Shown one piece after another: positions 52,846 through 61,840 of a stretch of 64,000 nucleotides of DNA (positions are counted from its first letter, which is position 1; each line of letters begins with the position of its first letter). The stretch covers positions 62,001 to 126,000 of the forward strand of contig DVEP01000020.1 of the NCBI GenBank assembly GCA_015655975.1. Direction: 5' to 3'. The position numbers were made by a program, and so were the translations under genes. This DNA is from Eubacterium sp. (lineage in GTDB: Bacteria; Bacillota; Clostridia; Oscillospirales; Acutalibacteraceae). Under the pieces are notes generated by a model. It had not been told where the DNA came from. It saw nothing but the letters and a program-made list of their open reading frames with translations, and ran no database searches.

Positions 52846-53463
52846 ATGAAAAAAGCCAAGAAAATCTTATGCTCGGCGCTTGCACTGATTATGATATTTT
52901 CATTTTCTGCCTGCTCATCTGAAAATAAAGACCCTGCAACGCAAATCAAAGACAATGTAAACGCTGTTGAGAAGGGTTTGCTTGAATTTGATTTGAACGA
53001 GGTTTTAAAGTACGCAAAAGGCGACTCAATATCATCCATCAAACTCGTATCAAAACACAGCGAAGACTTTAAAGAAATAGCAAAAGCCATTTTCTACAAT
53101 CTTCAAATAACCGTTGAAGAAGTGAATATTGAAGAGGGCGAAGATATAGGCGATGTAACTTTGAAAATCAAAAACAAAGATCTCAGCGAAGTTATCACAA
53201 ACTATATCGGAAACAATATTCAAAGCATTATTGACGGCGAGTTAGATTTAAGCGACGAAAAAGTAGCCGAAGAACAACTGAAAATCATTCACAAAGCAAT
53301 CAACGACTGCACAACAATGGTTGAAAACACCGTTGTTGTACCTGTTGAGAAAAACAAAAGCGGACGCTGGATTTTACTTTTCAGTTCCGAAGCAGAGGAC
53401 GCTTTGTCGGGCGGTACCGCATCTGTAATAAACGCAATAGTAAAAACATATCAGGACAAATAA
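52846..53463 (+). CDS. Putative lipoprotein, DUF5105-like
   Basis: 205 aa. Lipoprotein signal peptide with lipobox ending SFSAC (Cys at about 24), so it is anchored on the outer face of the membrane. The mature part is helical and acidic with DNVNAVEKGLLEFDLNEVLKYAKG and a C-terminal TTMVENTVVVPVEKNKSGRW; the pattern resembles the DUF5105/DUF4878 small lipoproteins of Firmicutes, whose function is unknown. AAAGGAAGGT precedes the ATG. Confidence 0.72.
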   Translation: MKKAKKILCSALALIMIFSFSACSSENKDPATQIKDNVNAVEKGLLEFDLNEVLKYAKGDSISSIKLVSKHSEDFKEIAKAIFYNLQITVEEVNIEEGEDIGDVTLKIKNKDLSEVITNYIGNNIQSIIDGELDLSDEKVAEEQLKIIHKAINDCTTMVENTVVVPVEKNKSGRWILLFSSEAEDALSGGTASVINAIVKTYQDK

Positions 53464-53534
53464 ACAGATGTTAAAATCTGTTCTGTAAATTTATTTGATT
53501 TTGATTATTCATAATTTCTAATAAATATATTAAT

Positions 53535-53563
53535 TTGCATTGCAAATATGCTTGTGTTATTAT
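53535..53563 (+). promoter_or_regulatory. Promoter of secA
   Basis: TTGCAT (53535-53540), 17-bp spacer, TATTAT (53558-53563), about 40 bp upstream of the secA ATG. Confidence 0.6.
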
Positions 53564-53603
53564 ATTTGTCGGAATTTAAGTTAATAAACCATGAGGTGAA
53601 AAT

Positions 53604-56363
53604 ATGACATCATTAAAAAAACTCTTTTTCGGAGATTATTCAACGAGAGAACTTAAAAGAATTAAACCGCTTCAGCAAAAAGTTCTTGAACTTGAATCTA
53701 AATACGAAAAATTAAGCGATAAAGAACTTACTGCTCAAACACAGGTTCTTAAAGACAGACTTGCAAACGGCGAAACAACAGACGATATTTTGCCTGACGC
53801 TTTCGCTGTCTGCCGAGAAGCGTCTTGGCGTGTTCTCGGAATGAAACACTTCCCCGTTCAAATAATCGGCGGCATCATTCTGCACCAAGGCAGAATTGCA
53901 GAAATGAAAACAGGTGAAGGTAAAACACTTGTTGCAACACTTCCTGCTTACCTCAACGCACTTACGGGCGAAGGCGTTCACATTGTTACAGTAAACGACT
54001 ACCTTGCAAAGCGTGACTCTGAATGGATGGGCAAACTTTACCGTTTTCTCGGTCTTTCAGTCGGTCTTATCATTCACGACAAAAGCAATATTGAGAGAAA
54101 AGAAGCATACAACGCCGACATTACCTACGGCACAAACAACGAAATGGGCTTTGACTACCTCAGAGACAATATGGTGCTTTACGCAGAGCAAAAAGTACAA
54201 AGAGCGCACGCATTTGCCATTGTCGATGAGGTTGACTCAATCCTTATAGACGAGGCAAGAACACCGCTCATCATCAGCGGTAAAGGCGAGCGTTCAACAG
54301 ACCTTTACACAAGAGCAAACGAGTTTGTAAAAACACTCACATTGCAAAAGGTTGCAAAACTTGACGAAAAGCAAGATACAGAAGAAGCATATCAGGACGC
54401 AGACTACATTGTTGACGAAAAAGCAAGAACTGCTACACTCACACAAAACGGTGTGAAAAAAGCAGAAGCATATTTCAATGTAGAAAACCTGATGGAAATG
54501 GAAAATACAACTCTGTTGCACCACATTGACCAGGCAATCAAGGCAAACGGCGTAATGAGAAAAGATATTGACTATGTTGTAAAAGACGGTCAGGTTCTCA
54601 TTGTTGACGAATTTACAGGGCGTATCATGCTCGGAAGACGATACAACGAAGGTCTCCACCAGGCTATTGAGGCAAAAGAAAATGTTAAGGTTGAGCACGA
54701 GAGCAAAACTCTTGCAACCATCACTTTCCAAAACTACTTCCGTCTTTACAAAAAACTTTCGGGTATGACGGGTACTGCAATGACAGAGGCAAACGAATTC
54801 AACGAAATCTACAGACTTGATGTTGTTGAAATTCCGACAAACAAACCTCTAATCAGAAAAGACCTGCCTGACTCTGTTTTCAGCACCGAAAGAGCAAAAT
54901 TTTCAAATGTTATAGCGCAAATCAAAGAGTGCCACGAGAGAAAACAGCCTATCCTTGTAGGTACCGTTTCAATCGAAAAGAGCGAATATGTCAGCAAACT
55001 TCTTAAAAGAGAGCGTATTCCACACAATGTACTCAACGCTAAAAACCACGAAAAAGAAGCAGAGATTATCGCCCAGGCAGGTAAACTCGGCGCTGTTACA
55101 ATCGCCACAAATATGGCAGGTCGTGGTACAGATATTATGCTCGGCGGTAACTCAGAATTTCTCGCAAAAAGCGAAATGAAAAAAATGCAGTACACCGACG
55201 AACTCATTGCAGAGGCAACAGGTTTTGCAGAAACAGACAACGAGGAAATTCTTGAAGCAAGAGAAACTTTCAGAAAACTCGAGAAAAAGTACAAAGAAGA
55301 AATCTCTGCCGAAGCAGAAGAAGTACGAAACGCAGGCGGACTTTATATTCTCGGTACAGAACGCCACGATTCAAGACGAATTGACAACCAGTTGAGAGGT
55401 CGTTCGGGCCGTCAGGGAGACCCGGGTACAAGCTGTTTCTTCCTTTCACTTGAAGACGATTTAATGCGTCTTTTCGGCGGAGAAAGAATGCAGGCTTTCG
55501 TAAACCGTGTTGAAGCAGACGAAAACGCTCCTCTTGTTTCAAAAACACTTTCAAAAACAATCGAAAGCGCGCAAAAGAAAATCGAAGGACAGAACTTCGG
55601 CATTCGTAAAAATACAGTTCAGTACGACGATGTTATGAACCGTCAGAGAGAACTCATCTACAAACAAAGAGATATGGTGCTCAACGGCGTAAACCTTGAC
55701 TCTACCATACTCGGTATGCTCGACAAAAACACAGAAGAAAATGTTGAGGTTTACTGCAACAAAGACTCAAAGCAAACCGATTGGAACATTGACGGTCTTC
55801 GTGAAAAATACAGAGGCTGGCTTATCGACGAAAACGACTTTGAACACCCCGAAGATTTGACGGTTGACTCAATCATTGAAACCTTGAAAGAAAGAGGACA
55901 CGAGCGTCTTGAAGCAAAAGAACTTGCAATAGACAATGAATTTGACGGCGAGTTCACATTTGACGATTTTGAGAGAATGGTACTTCTTCGCAATGTTGAC
56001 TCTTTGTGGATGGACCATATAGACGCTATGGAAGACCTCAAACAAGGTATTCACCTTCGTTCTTTCGCTCAAAGAGACCCTGTTGTTGAGTTCAGAATGG
56101 AAAGTTACGATATGTTTGAAGAAATGGTTGCTTCAATTCGTGAAAACACCGTAAGAGACCTCTTACTCATCATTCCGAGAAGACGACAGGATGTTGAAAG
56201 AAAAGCAGTAGTTAAAGAAACAGGCACAAACGCAGGCGGAGACGACAGTGTTAAAAAAGAGCCTGTACGAAAGGGCAAAAAAGTAGGTCCTAACGACCCT
56301 TGTCCATGCGGAAGCGGTAAAAAGTACAAAAAGTGCTGCGGTGCTCCCGGAAAAGAAAAATAA
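53604..56363 (+). CDS. secA: Preprotein translocase ATPase SecA
   Basis: Motor of the Sec pathway, 919 aa. Walker A EMKTGEGKTLVATLPAYL, DEVDSILIDEARTPLIISG, the preprotein cross-linking domain, GRGTDIMLGG and QLRGRSGRQGDPG in NBD2, a helical scaffold with LRNVDSLWMDHIDAMEDL, and a C-terminal zinc finger CPCGSGKKYKKCCG that binds SecB or the ribosome. Full length with the zinc tail intact. Confidence 0.98.
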   Translation: MTSLKKLFFGDYSTRELKRIKPLQQKVLELESKYEKLSDKELTAQTQVLKDRLANGETTDDILPDAFAVCREASWRVLGMKHFPVQIIGGIILHQGRIAEMKTGEGKTLVATLPAYLNALTGEGVHIVTVNDYLAKRDSEWMGKLYRFLGLSVGLIIHDKSNIERKEAYNADITYGTNNEMGFDYLRDNMVLYAEQKVQRAHAFAIVDEVDSILIDEARTPLIISGKGERSTDLYTRANEFVKTLTLQKVAKLDEKQDTEEAYQDADYIVDEKARTATLTQNGVKKAEAYFNVENLMEMENTTLLHHIDQAIKANGVMRKDIDYVVKDGQVLIVDEFTGRIMLGRRYNEGLHQAIEAKENVKVEHESKTLATITFQNYFRLYKKLSGMTGTAMTEANEFNEIYRLDVVEIPTNKPLIRKDLPDSVFSTERAKFSNVIAQIKECHERKQPILVGTVSIEKSEYVSKLLKRERIPHNVLNAKNHEKEAEIIAQAGKLGAVTIATNMAGRGTDIMLGGNSEFLAKSEMKKMQYTDELIAEATGFAETDNEEILEARETFRKLEKKYKEEISAEAEEVRNAGGLYILGTERHDSRRIDNQLRGRSGRQGDPGTSCFFLSLEDDLMRLFGGERMQAFVNRVEADENAPLVSKTLSKTIESAQKKIEGQNFGIRKNTVQYDDVMNRQRELIYKQRDMVLNGVNLDSTILGMLDKNTEENVEVYCNKDSKQTDWNIDGLREKYRGWLIDENDFEHPEDLTVDSIIETLKERGHERLEAKELAIDNEFDGEFTFDDFERMVLLRNVDSLWMDHIDAMEDLKQGIHLRSFAQRDPVVEFRMESYDMFEEMVASIRENTVRDLLLIIPRRRQDVERKAVVKETGTNAGGDDSVKKEPVRKGKKVGPNDPCPCGSGKKYKKCCGAPGKEK

Positions 56364-56381
56364 AATATAGTATAATGTACA

Positions 56382-56416
56382 AAACCACGCATCAAAAAAT
56401 TTCGATGCGTGGTTTT
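56382..56416. terminator. Bidirectional terminator between secA and the kinase-like gene
   Basis: AAACCACGCATC pairs with GATGCGTGGTTT around a 10-nt loop, with T-runs after it and A-runs before it. Confidence 0.9.
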
Positions 56417-56423
56417 ATTTATT

Positions 56424-57374
56424 TTATATGTTTTTCAAATCTTTTTTCATTCTTAAAACAAGGGGTGTCAAGATGAAATCGACTTTTATTCCGGAAGTGA
56501 TATAACAATACACTTCGTTGAACAGCGCATAGAAATCGCACTTCATATCGCACTTTTCCGACACCTGAAACTTTTTCTTGTATGTTTCATACAAATGAAA
56601 ACTGTCTCCGCCGATATTTCTAAGTTGAAACAAATCGTACTCTTTGTCTGCCCACTTGCTTTCAAGAGGGTCAATGACAGAAATGTTTTCAAGATTGTTG
56701 TCTGTCATAATATTCATTATATTAAGGTCGCCGTGAACTAAAGACGCTTCTTTTACGGGCTCGCTGAAAATAAATTCATATTGCGCAAACGCCTTTTCCA
56801 TTACACCGAGTGTACTGTTCGCAAGTTTTTTCTCTTTGTTCAACTTGCGGGCTGACAACAAAACATCTTTTGCAAACGGATAGTAATAATCGTTCCAATC
56901 ATCAAAAACAGCATTTGTAACAAGTCCGAATTTGTCGTTTGTCGTGTTGTGCCAAACATTCAGTATCTCAGATATGCTGTCGGCAAATTTGTCTTTTTTT
57001 CTGCGGGATTTTAAAAATTTTTTAAAATCTGTAAAGCAGTCTGTACCCGACATAAATTCCATAAGTACAATATCAACGGGAATTTCCTGTGTTGCACTGA
57101 AAACGCCGTAAATTTCAGGCATCTTCACCAAATTATTCGCAGACAAAAGTTTTATACTTTCAGCCTCTGAAATATGCATTGCCTCTGTTCTGAAAACTTT
57201 CGCAACAAGTGTGTACGGCTCTTTTTCAATTTGCACCCTGTACACAAAACCGTACGAGCCGCCGCCTATATACTCAGCCTGTGTAACTTTGCAGTCAAAA
57301 TGTTTTTCTGCAACCGTTTTTGCGTACTCAAGCGACAGTTCTTTTGTGGCTGTTCGTATTTTTCTTTTTTCCAT
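56424..57374 (-). CDS. Phosphotransferase (APH/choline-kinase fold) enzyme
   Basis: 316 aa. N-lobe loop YIGGGSYGFVYRVQ with Lys in LVAKVFR. Catalytic HGDLNIMNIMTDN and the metal Asp in VIDPLESKWADKEYDL. Such proteins phosphorylate small sugars or amines; whether this confers aminoglycoside resistance cannot be told. It lies 14 bp after the DUF2804 gene, so the two form a transcript. Confidence 0.85.
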   Translation of the reverse strand: MEKRKIRTATKELSLEYAKTVAEKHFDCKVTQAEYIGGGSYGFVYRVQIEKEPYTLVAKVFRTEAMHISEAESIKLLSANNLVKMPEIYGVFSATQEIPVDIVLMEFMSGTDCFTDFKKFLKSRRKKDKFADSISEILNVWHNTTNDKFGLVTNAVFDDWNDYYYPFAKDVLLSARKLNKEKKLANSTLGVMEKAFAQYEFIFSEPVKEASLVHGDLNIMNIMTDNNLENISVIDPLESKWADKEYDLFQLRNIGGDSFHLYETYKKKFQVSEKCDMKCDFYALFNEVYCYITSGIKVDFILTPLVLRMKKDLKNI

Positions 57375-57388
57375 ACGAATCTCCTAAA

Positions 57389-58411
57389 TCAATATTTGTT
57401 ATGCACATCTTCGGCGAAACAAAGCATATCTTTCATTTCAAGAACAGTGCCGTCATCTAAAATTGCCTTGCCGTTCATTTTGCCGAAAACTTGGTGCTGG
57501 TCTGTACAAATTGCTTTTACATCCAACTTTGCATTTCTGTCCAAAATCGGATAAAAATCTGCCTCAAACCTGCCGTCCGACGAAGAAAATCTCCACGGCG
57601 CAGTATAGTACGGCTTTGGAATGTGGAACTCTACATCGTCAAGTTTATGGCACACGCCGTCATAGAAAAGCATATTTTCACTTGCTGCCGAAGTGTCTCC
57701 GAAACCGTAGCCGATATTGAAACCAAACGGCTTACCGTTGATGACTGCGTTGCCGTTGCCCCAATACCAACGATTGTCGTAAGTCCAAACACCTCTGCCC
57801 CAGTCAAGAGTTCCGAAGTCTGTTTCGGGATTGAACTCATACTTTACCCCGTCATACAAAGCCCAGCCCGACGCACGCATACAGTTGATTTTTTGATTGT
57901 AATAGAATGCCGTTTTGTCCTCTTGCCACGGAGTTGCTATAACCATAGTATCCATATCGGGTTGTTCAAGAACAATATCGCAGGAAAACGGTTTATTTTT
58001 ATAAAATTTACTGAAATGACACTTGATGTGTCTTTTGCCGTTTTCGGCTCTGAAATTCATACGAAGTCTTTTATCTCTGTACGCAGTCAATCCGCTTTCG
58101 GAAGTTGACGGCAATTGAAGTTTGCCCATAGGAAAAGCGTTCAAAATAGTTTCGGTATGCTCCCACGCCTCTTTAAAATTGAGCAGAGAAACGGACTGCA
58201 AGCCGATATACCCATCGTCCGAAATAGTGAACGCAACACCGTAGTCTTTAGCAAGGACAAGATAGTAGTCCCACTCTTTAATTCTGTGTTTCGGCGCTTT
58301 AATATCGTTTCTGTCATAGACCTGAACGAGTTGCTTTGACCAGCCGGGTTCCCTCAGCGAACCGTCTTCGCTTAAAAGTTTAGCATTTTTTGTTACTTCG
58401 TGATTTCTCAT
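57389..58411 (-). CDS. DUF2804 family protein
   Basis: 340 aa, no signal peptide. The family pattern is seen in IKEWDYYLVLAKDYGVAFTISDDGYIG, TPWQEDKTAFYYNQKINCM and FGTLDWGRGVWTYDNRWYWGNG with FGFNIGYGFGD. Many aromatic residues suggest a beta-sandwich sugar- or lipid-binding fold, but no enzymatic function is established. GGGGGATAACT precedes the ATG. Confidence 0.85.
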   Translation of the reverse strand: MRNHEVTKNAKLLSEDGSLREPGWSKQLVQVYDRNDIKAPKHRIKEWDYYLVLAKDYGVAFTISDDGYIGLQSVSLLNFKEAWEHTETILNAFPMGKLQLPSTSESGLTAYRDKRLRMNFRAENGKRHIKCHFSKFYKNKPFSCDIVLEQPDMDTMVIATPWQEDKTAFYYNQKINCMRASGWALYDGVKYEFNPETDFGTLDWGRGVWTYDNRWYWGNGNAVINGKPFGFNIGYGFGDTSAASENMLFYDGVCHKLDDVEFHIPKPYYTAPWRFSSSDGRFEADFYPILDRNAKLDVKAICTDQHQVFGKMNGKAILDDGTVLEMKDMLCFAEDVHNKY

Positions 58412-58531
58412 AGTTATCCCCCATATTTAAAGAAATTAATACAAATGTATATTATTTTGCTTAATTTTATCATAAACCGTCAGAACAAAAAAATCAAGCA
58501 AAACAAAAAAACAAAATTATATTTTACATCC

Positions 58532-58560
58532 TTGAAACGCATAATATTATATGATATTAT
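58532..58560 (+). promoter_or_regulatory. Promoter of uxuA and the mannonate SDR
   Basis: TTGAAA (58532-58537), 17-bp spacer, TATTAT (58555-58560). No clear GntR-type operator palindrome was noticed. Confidence 0.65.
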
Positions 58561-58607
58561 AAATTTAATAAAACAAATTTTTGTTTAAAATTACTTAAAA
58601 AGGGGTT

Positions 58608-59684
58608 TTGAGTATGCAAATGACTTTCAGGTGGTTTGGCAAAGAAAAAGACACCGTAACTTTGGAACAGATTAAACAGATACCGAATGTTACGGGAGTT
58701 GTACCTGCACTCCACGACCTGCCCGCAGGTGAATTGTGGACTATGGAAAGAGTGCAGAAAATGTACGACGAAATTACTTCTGCAGGACTTACAATGGAGT
58801 GTATTGAGAGCGTAAATGTTCACGAGGACATCAAACTCGGTTTGCCGAGCAGAGAAAAATACATTGAAAACTACAAACAGTCAATCATCAATCTTTCAAA
58901 AGTCGGTGTAAAAGTGATTTGCTACAACTTTATGCCCGTTTTTGACTGGACAAGGACCGATTTGTATATGCCTCTGCCCGACGGCTCAACCTGTCTGTGC
59001 TACGACGGAAAACAGGTGGAGGGAAAATCGCCCGAAGATATGTTCAAAGAGATTGACGAAAACTCAAACGGCTACGCAATGCCCGGCTGGGAAACGGAAA
59101 GGATGGGCGAAATCAAGGAACTGTTTGAAAAATACAAAGGCATTACAGAAGATGATTTGTGGGAAAATTTAATTTATTTTCTAAATCAGATTATACCCGT
59201 ATGCGAACAGTACGATGTTAAAATGGCTATTCATCCCGACGACCCGCCGTGGAATATTTTCGGTCTGCCGAGAATTATCACAGGAAAAGACGCCGTAAAA
59301 AAATTGCTGACATCTGTTGACAGCAAATACAACGGAATTACCCTCTGCACAGGTTCTCTCGGTGCGAGCGCAAAAAACGATATTAAAGAAATCATTAAAA
59401 CGGCAAAAGGCAGAATTTATTTTGCACACTTGAGAAATGTTGCAATCAACGACAGTTGGTTCAACGAAACGGCTCACGAAAGCAACTGCGGAAGTCTAGA
59501 TATGTACGAAATTGTCAAGGCTTTGCAGGAAAACGGTTTTGACGGATATATTCGTCCCGACCACGGAAGAATGATTTGGGGCGAAGTCGCAAGACCCGGT
59601 TACGGACTTTTCGACCGTGCGCTCGGAGTTTGCTATTTGAACGGTCTGTGGGAAGCAGTTGAAAAAAGCAGAAAAGGAAACTGA
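58608..59684 (+). CDS. uxuA: D-mannonate dehydratase
   Basis: Dehydrates D-mannonate to 2-keto-3-deoxygluconate in glucuronate breakdown. The 358-aa TIM-barrel starts with MTFRWFGKEKDTVTLEQIKQ. It has CYNFMPVFDWTRTDL, the metal-site MAIHPDDPPW and LCTGSLGA, and the C-terminal FDGYIRPDHGRMIWGE. It leads a two-gene operon with the SDR enzyme. Confidence 0.96.
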   Translation: MSMQMTFRWFGKEKDTVTLEQIKQIPNVTGVVPALHDLPAGELWTMERVQKMYDEITSAGLTMECIESVNVHEDIKLGLPSREKYIENYKQSIINLSKVGVKVICYNFMPVFDWTRTDLYMPLPDGSTCLCYDGKQVEGKSPEDMFKEIDENSNGYAMPGWETERMGEIKELFEKYKGITEDDLWENLIYFLNQIIPVCEQYDVKMAIHPDDPPWNIFGLPRIITGKDAVKKLLTSVDSKYNGITLCTGSLGASAKNDIKEIIKTAKGRIYFAHLRNVAINDSWFNETAHESNCGSLDMYEIVKALQENGFDGYIRPDHGRMIWGEVARPGYGLFDRALGVCYLNGLWEAVEKSRKGN

Positions 59685-59703
59685 TTTGAAAGGATGATTT
59701 TTT

Positions 59704-60555
59704 ATGTTTCTTCACGAAAATCTTAAAGGCAGAGTTGCAGTTGTAACAGGCGGAGGCGGTGTACTCTGCGGAGATTTTGCAAAAACGCTTGCAAAACAAG
59801 GATGCAAAGTTGCCGTACTTGACCTCAACAAAGAGGCTGCCGAAAAGTGCGCAAACGAAATACAAAAAGACGGCGGAATTGCGATAGCGGTTGCGTGCAA
59901 TGTGCTCGACAAGTCGTCTGTTGAAAACGCAAGAGAAGAAGTCAACGCAAAACTCGGCAAGTGCGATATTTTACTCAACGGCGCAGGCGGAAACAATCCG
60001 AAAGGCACTACAACAAAAGACACTCTTGAAAAAATCGACCTTGTGAACAACGACGAAAATATCAAGACATTTTTTGACCTTGACCCTGACGGAATCAGTT
60101 TTGTGTTCAACTTGAACTTTTTGGGGACACTCATTCCGACGCAGGTTTTTGCAAAAGATATGGCTGAAAAAGAGCACGCCTGTATCATTATGGTATCTTC
60201 AATGAACGCTTACAGACCGCTCACAAGAATACCTGCATACTCTGCGGCAAAAGCGGCAGTAAAGAACTTCACTGAATGGATGGCAGTTCACTTTGCGCCT
60301 CTCGGAATAAGAGTAAATGCGATTGCACCCGGATTTTTCTCAACGAAGCAGAACAAAACTCTGTTGTGGAACGAAGACGGCACGCCGACCGAAAGAACAG
60401 GCAAAATTTTAGCCGCAACACCTATGAACAGATTCGGCGAGCCGAGTGAACTTGACGGCACACTGCTTTTCCTTTGCGACGAAAAATACAGCGGATTTGT
60501 AACAGGCGTTTCAATTCCCGTTGACGGCGGGTTTAACGCATACTCGGGCGTGTAA
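59704..60555 (+). CDS. SDR oxidoreductase, probable D-mannonate/fructuronate reductase
   Basis: 283 aa, with Rossmann motif VTGGGGVLCGDFAKTLA, VLDLN (NAD-type acidic residue), NGAGGN, active-site SSMNAYRPLTRIPAYSAAKAA (Ser, Tyr, Lys), and a C-terminal FVTGVSIPVDGGF. The role as fructuronate reductase replacing UxuB is inferred from the 19-bp spacing to uxuA. Confidence 0.88.
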   Translation: MFLHENLKGRVAVVTGGGGVLCGDFAKTLAKQGCKVAVLDLNKEAAEKCANEIQKDGGIAIAVACNVLDKSSVENAREEVNAKLGKCDILLNGAGGNNPKGTTTKDTLEKIDLVNNDENIKTFFDLDPDGISFVFNLNFLGTLIPTQVFAKDMAEKEHACIIMVSSMNAYRPLTRIPAYSAAKAAVKNFTEWMAVHFAPLGIRVNAIAPGFFSTKQNKTLLWNEDGTPTERTGKILAATPMNRFGEPSELDGTLLFLCDEKYSGFVTGVSIPVDGGFNAYSGV

Positions 60556-60622
60556 GTTTAGATTTTCAATTAATAATTAAGTTCAATTAATATCAAGTAT
60601 AAAAAGTATAAACTAAAAAATT

Positions 60623-60652
60623 AAGGCACGGTTTAAAACCGTGCCTTTCTCA
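60623..60652. terminator. Bidirectional terminator between the SDR gene and hydF
   Basis: AAGGCACGGTT pairs with AACCGTGCCTT (60623-60633 with 60637-60647), 3-nt loop, T-rich flank on both sides. Confidence 0.9.
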
Positions 60653-61840
60653 TTTAAAAATATCGGATATTTCCGAAAGCATTTTTGTACTTCTTTTTAA
60701 AATTGAGTTCATATAGGCTATCGCCGTGCCGTAGTTTGTGAAAGCGACGCCGTTTTTTTCTGCAACTTCCTGTCGGTACTGCATTTCTTTTTCATTGAGC
60801 ATACAACCGCCACAGTGAACAACAAGCGACACACCGTCTAAATTTTCTTTGAAAGAATTTCCGCTTGTGAACTCAAAGTTGAGTTTTTTACCTGTAAATT
60901 TTTCAAGCACTTTCGGTAATTTGACAGTGCCGATATCTTTGCACTGTCTGTGATGAGTACAGCCCTCGCTTATGAGTACGGTATCGCCGTCTTTTAAAGC
61001 GTCTATACCGACTGCGCCCTCTACGGCTGTTTTCAAAAAGCCTTTTTTACGAGCCATCAAAATTGAAAACGAAGTCAAATTTATACTTTCATCCAAAATA
61101 TTTGCGACAAAGTCGAAAACCTGAGAGTCTGTAACTACAATTTTCGGTTTCACGCTTAAAACGGAAAGTGTTATTTCGAGTTCATCTTCTTTGACAACTA
61201 TATTTATTCCGCCACAGTCAAGCACATTTCTGACAACCTGTTGCTGAGGTAAAATAAGCCTGCCTTTCGGAGCCGACTCATCAATAGGTGTTACAAGCAC
61301 AACAATATCGCCTTTTTCAACAATGTCTTCCAATATAAAATTTGAGTTTTCGGTTTTGACAACTGCTGAAATCCTGTTTTTTAATTCTTCGACACCAAAA
61401 CCTGTTTGGGCGCTTACAAAAATTCCGTCTGAAACAGGTTCGCTTAATAAATCGCACTTGTTTTTTACAACTAAATACGGTACTTTTCTGTTTTCAAATT
61501 CATTTATGAGATTTTTTTCAAATTTATTCAACTCTCTTGTACAGTCGGTTACAAGGACTGCAATGTCGCACCGTCTGAGCGCCTCTTTTGTTTTTTCAAC
61601 ACGCTTTTGACCGAGTTCTCCGTTATCGTCTATTCCGGGTGTATCGACAACCAAAACCGCACCCAACGGCAAAAGTTCCATTGCCTTTGATACAATGTCG
61701 GTAGTTGTGCCTGCAAAATCGGAAACAACGGACAGATTTTGATTTGTAATTTTATTTACAAGGCTCGATTTTCCTGCATTTCTGCAACCGAAAAATCCTA
61801 TATTCACTCTTTGAGAGTTCGGTGTATCATTAAGGCTCAT
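60650..61840 (-). CDS. hydF: [FeFe]-hydrogenase maturation GTPase HydF
   Basis: Scaffold that carries the 2Fe subcluster to the hydrogenase. 396 aa; GTPase motifs FFGCRNAGKSSLVNKI, DTPGIDD and KNKCDL in the first 160 residues; a dimerisation domain; and the cluster-binding cysteines CTHH near residue 300 and VVHCGGCML near 355 (C-x-H ... HCxxC). The start overlaps the hydG stop. Confidence 0.95.
   Translation of the reverse strand: MSLNDTPNSQRVNIGFFGCRNAGKSSLVNKITNQNLSVVSDFAGTTTDIVSKAMELLPLGAVLVVDTPGIDDNGELGQKRVEKTKEALRRCDIAVLVTDCTRELNKFEKNLINEFENRKVPYLVVKNKCDLLSEPVSDGIFVSAQTGFGVEELKNRISAVVKTENSNFILEDIVEKGDIVVLVTPIDESAPKGRLILPQQQVVRNVLDCGGINIVVKEDELEITLSVLSVKPKIVVTDSQVFDFVANILDESINLTSFSILMARKKGFLKTAVEGAVGIDALKDGDTVLISEGCTHHRQCKDIGTVKLPKVLEKFTGKKLNFEFTSGNSFKENLDGVSLVVHCGGCMLNEKEMQYRQEVAEKNGVAFTNYGTAIAYMNSILKRSTKMLSEISDIFK

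Noticed and set aside
56424..57374. Aminoglycoside resistance gene
   Set aside because: The APH fold is shared by many small-molecule kinases; no subfamily-specific motif or mobile context supports a resistance call.
57491..58108. 205-codon forward ORF over the DUF2804 gene
   Set aside because: Antisense shadow of a gene with clear family pattern; no ribosome site or promoter.
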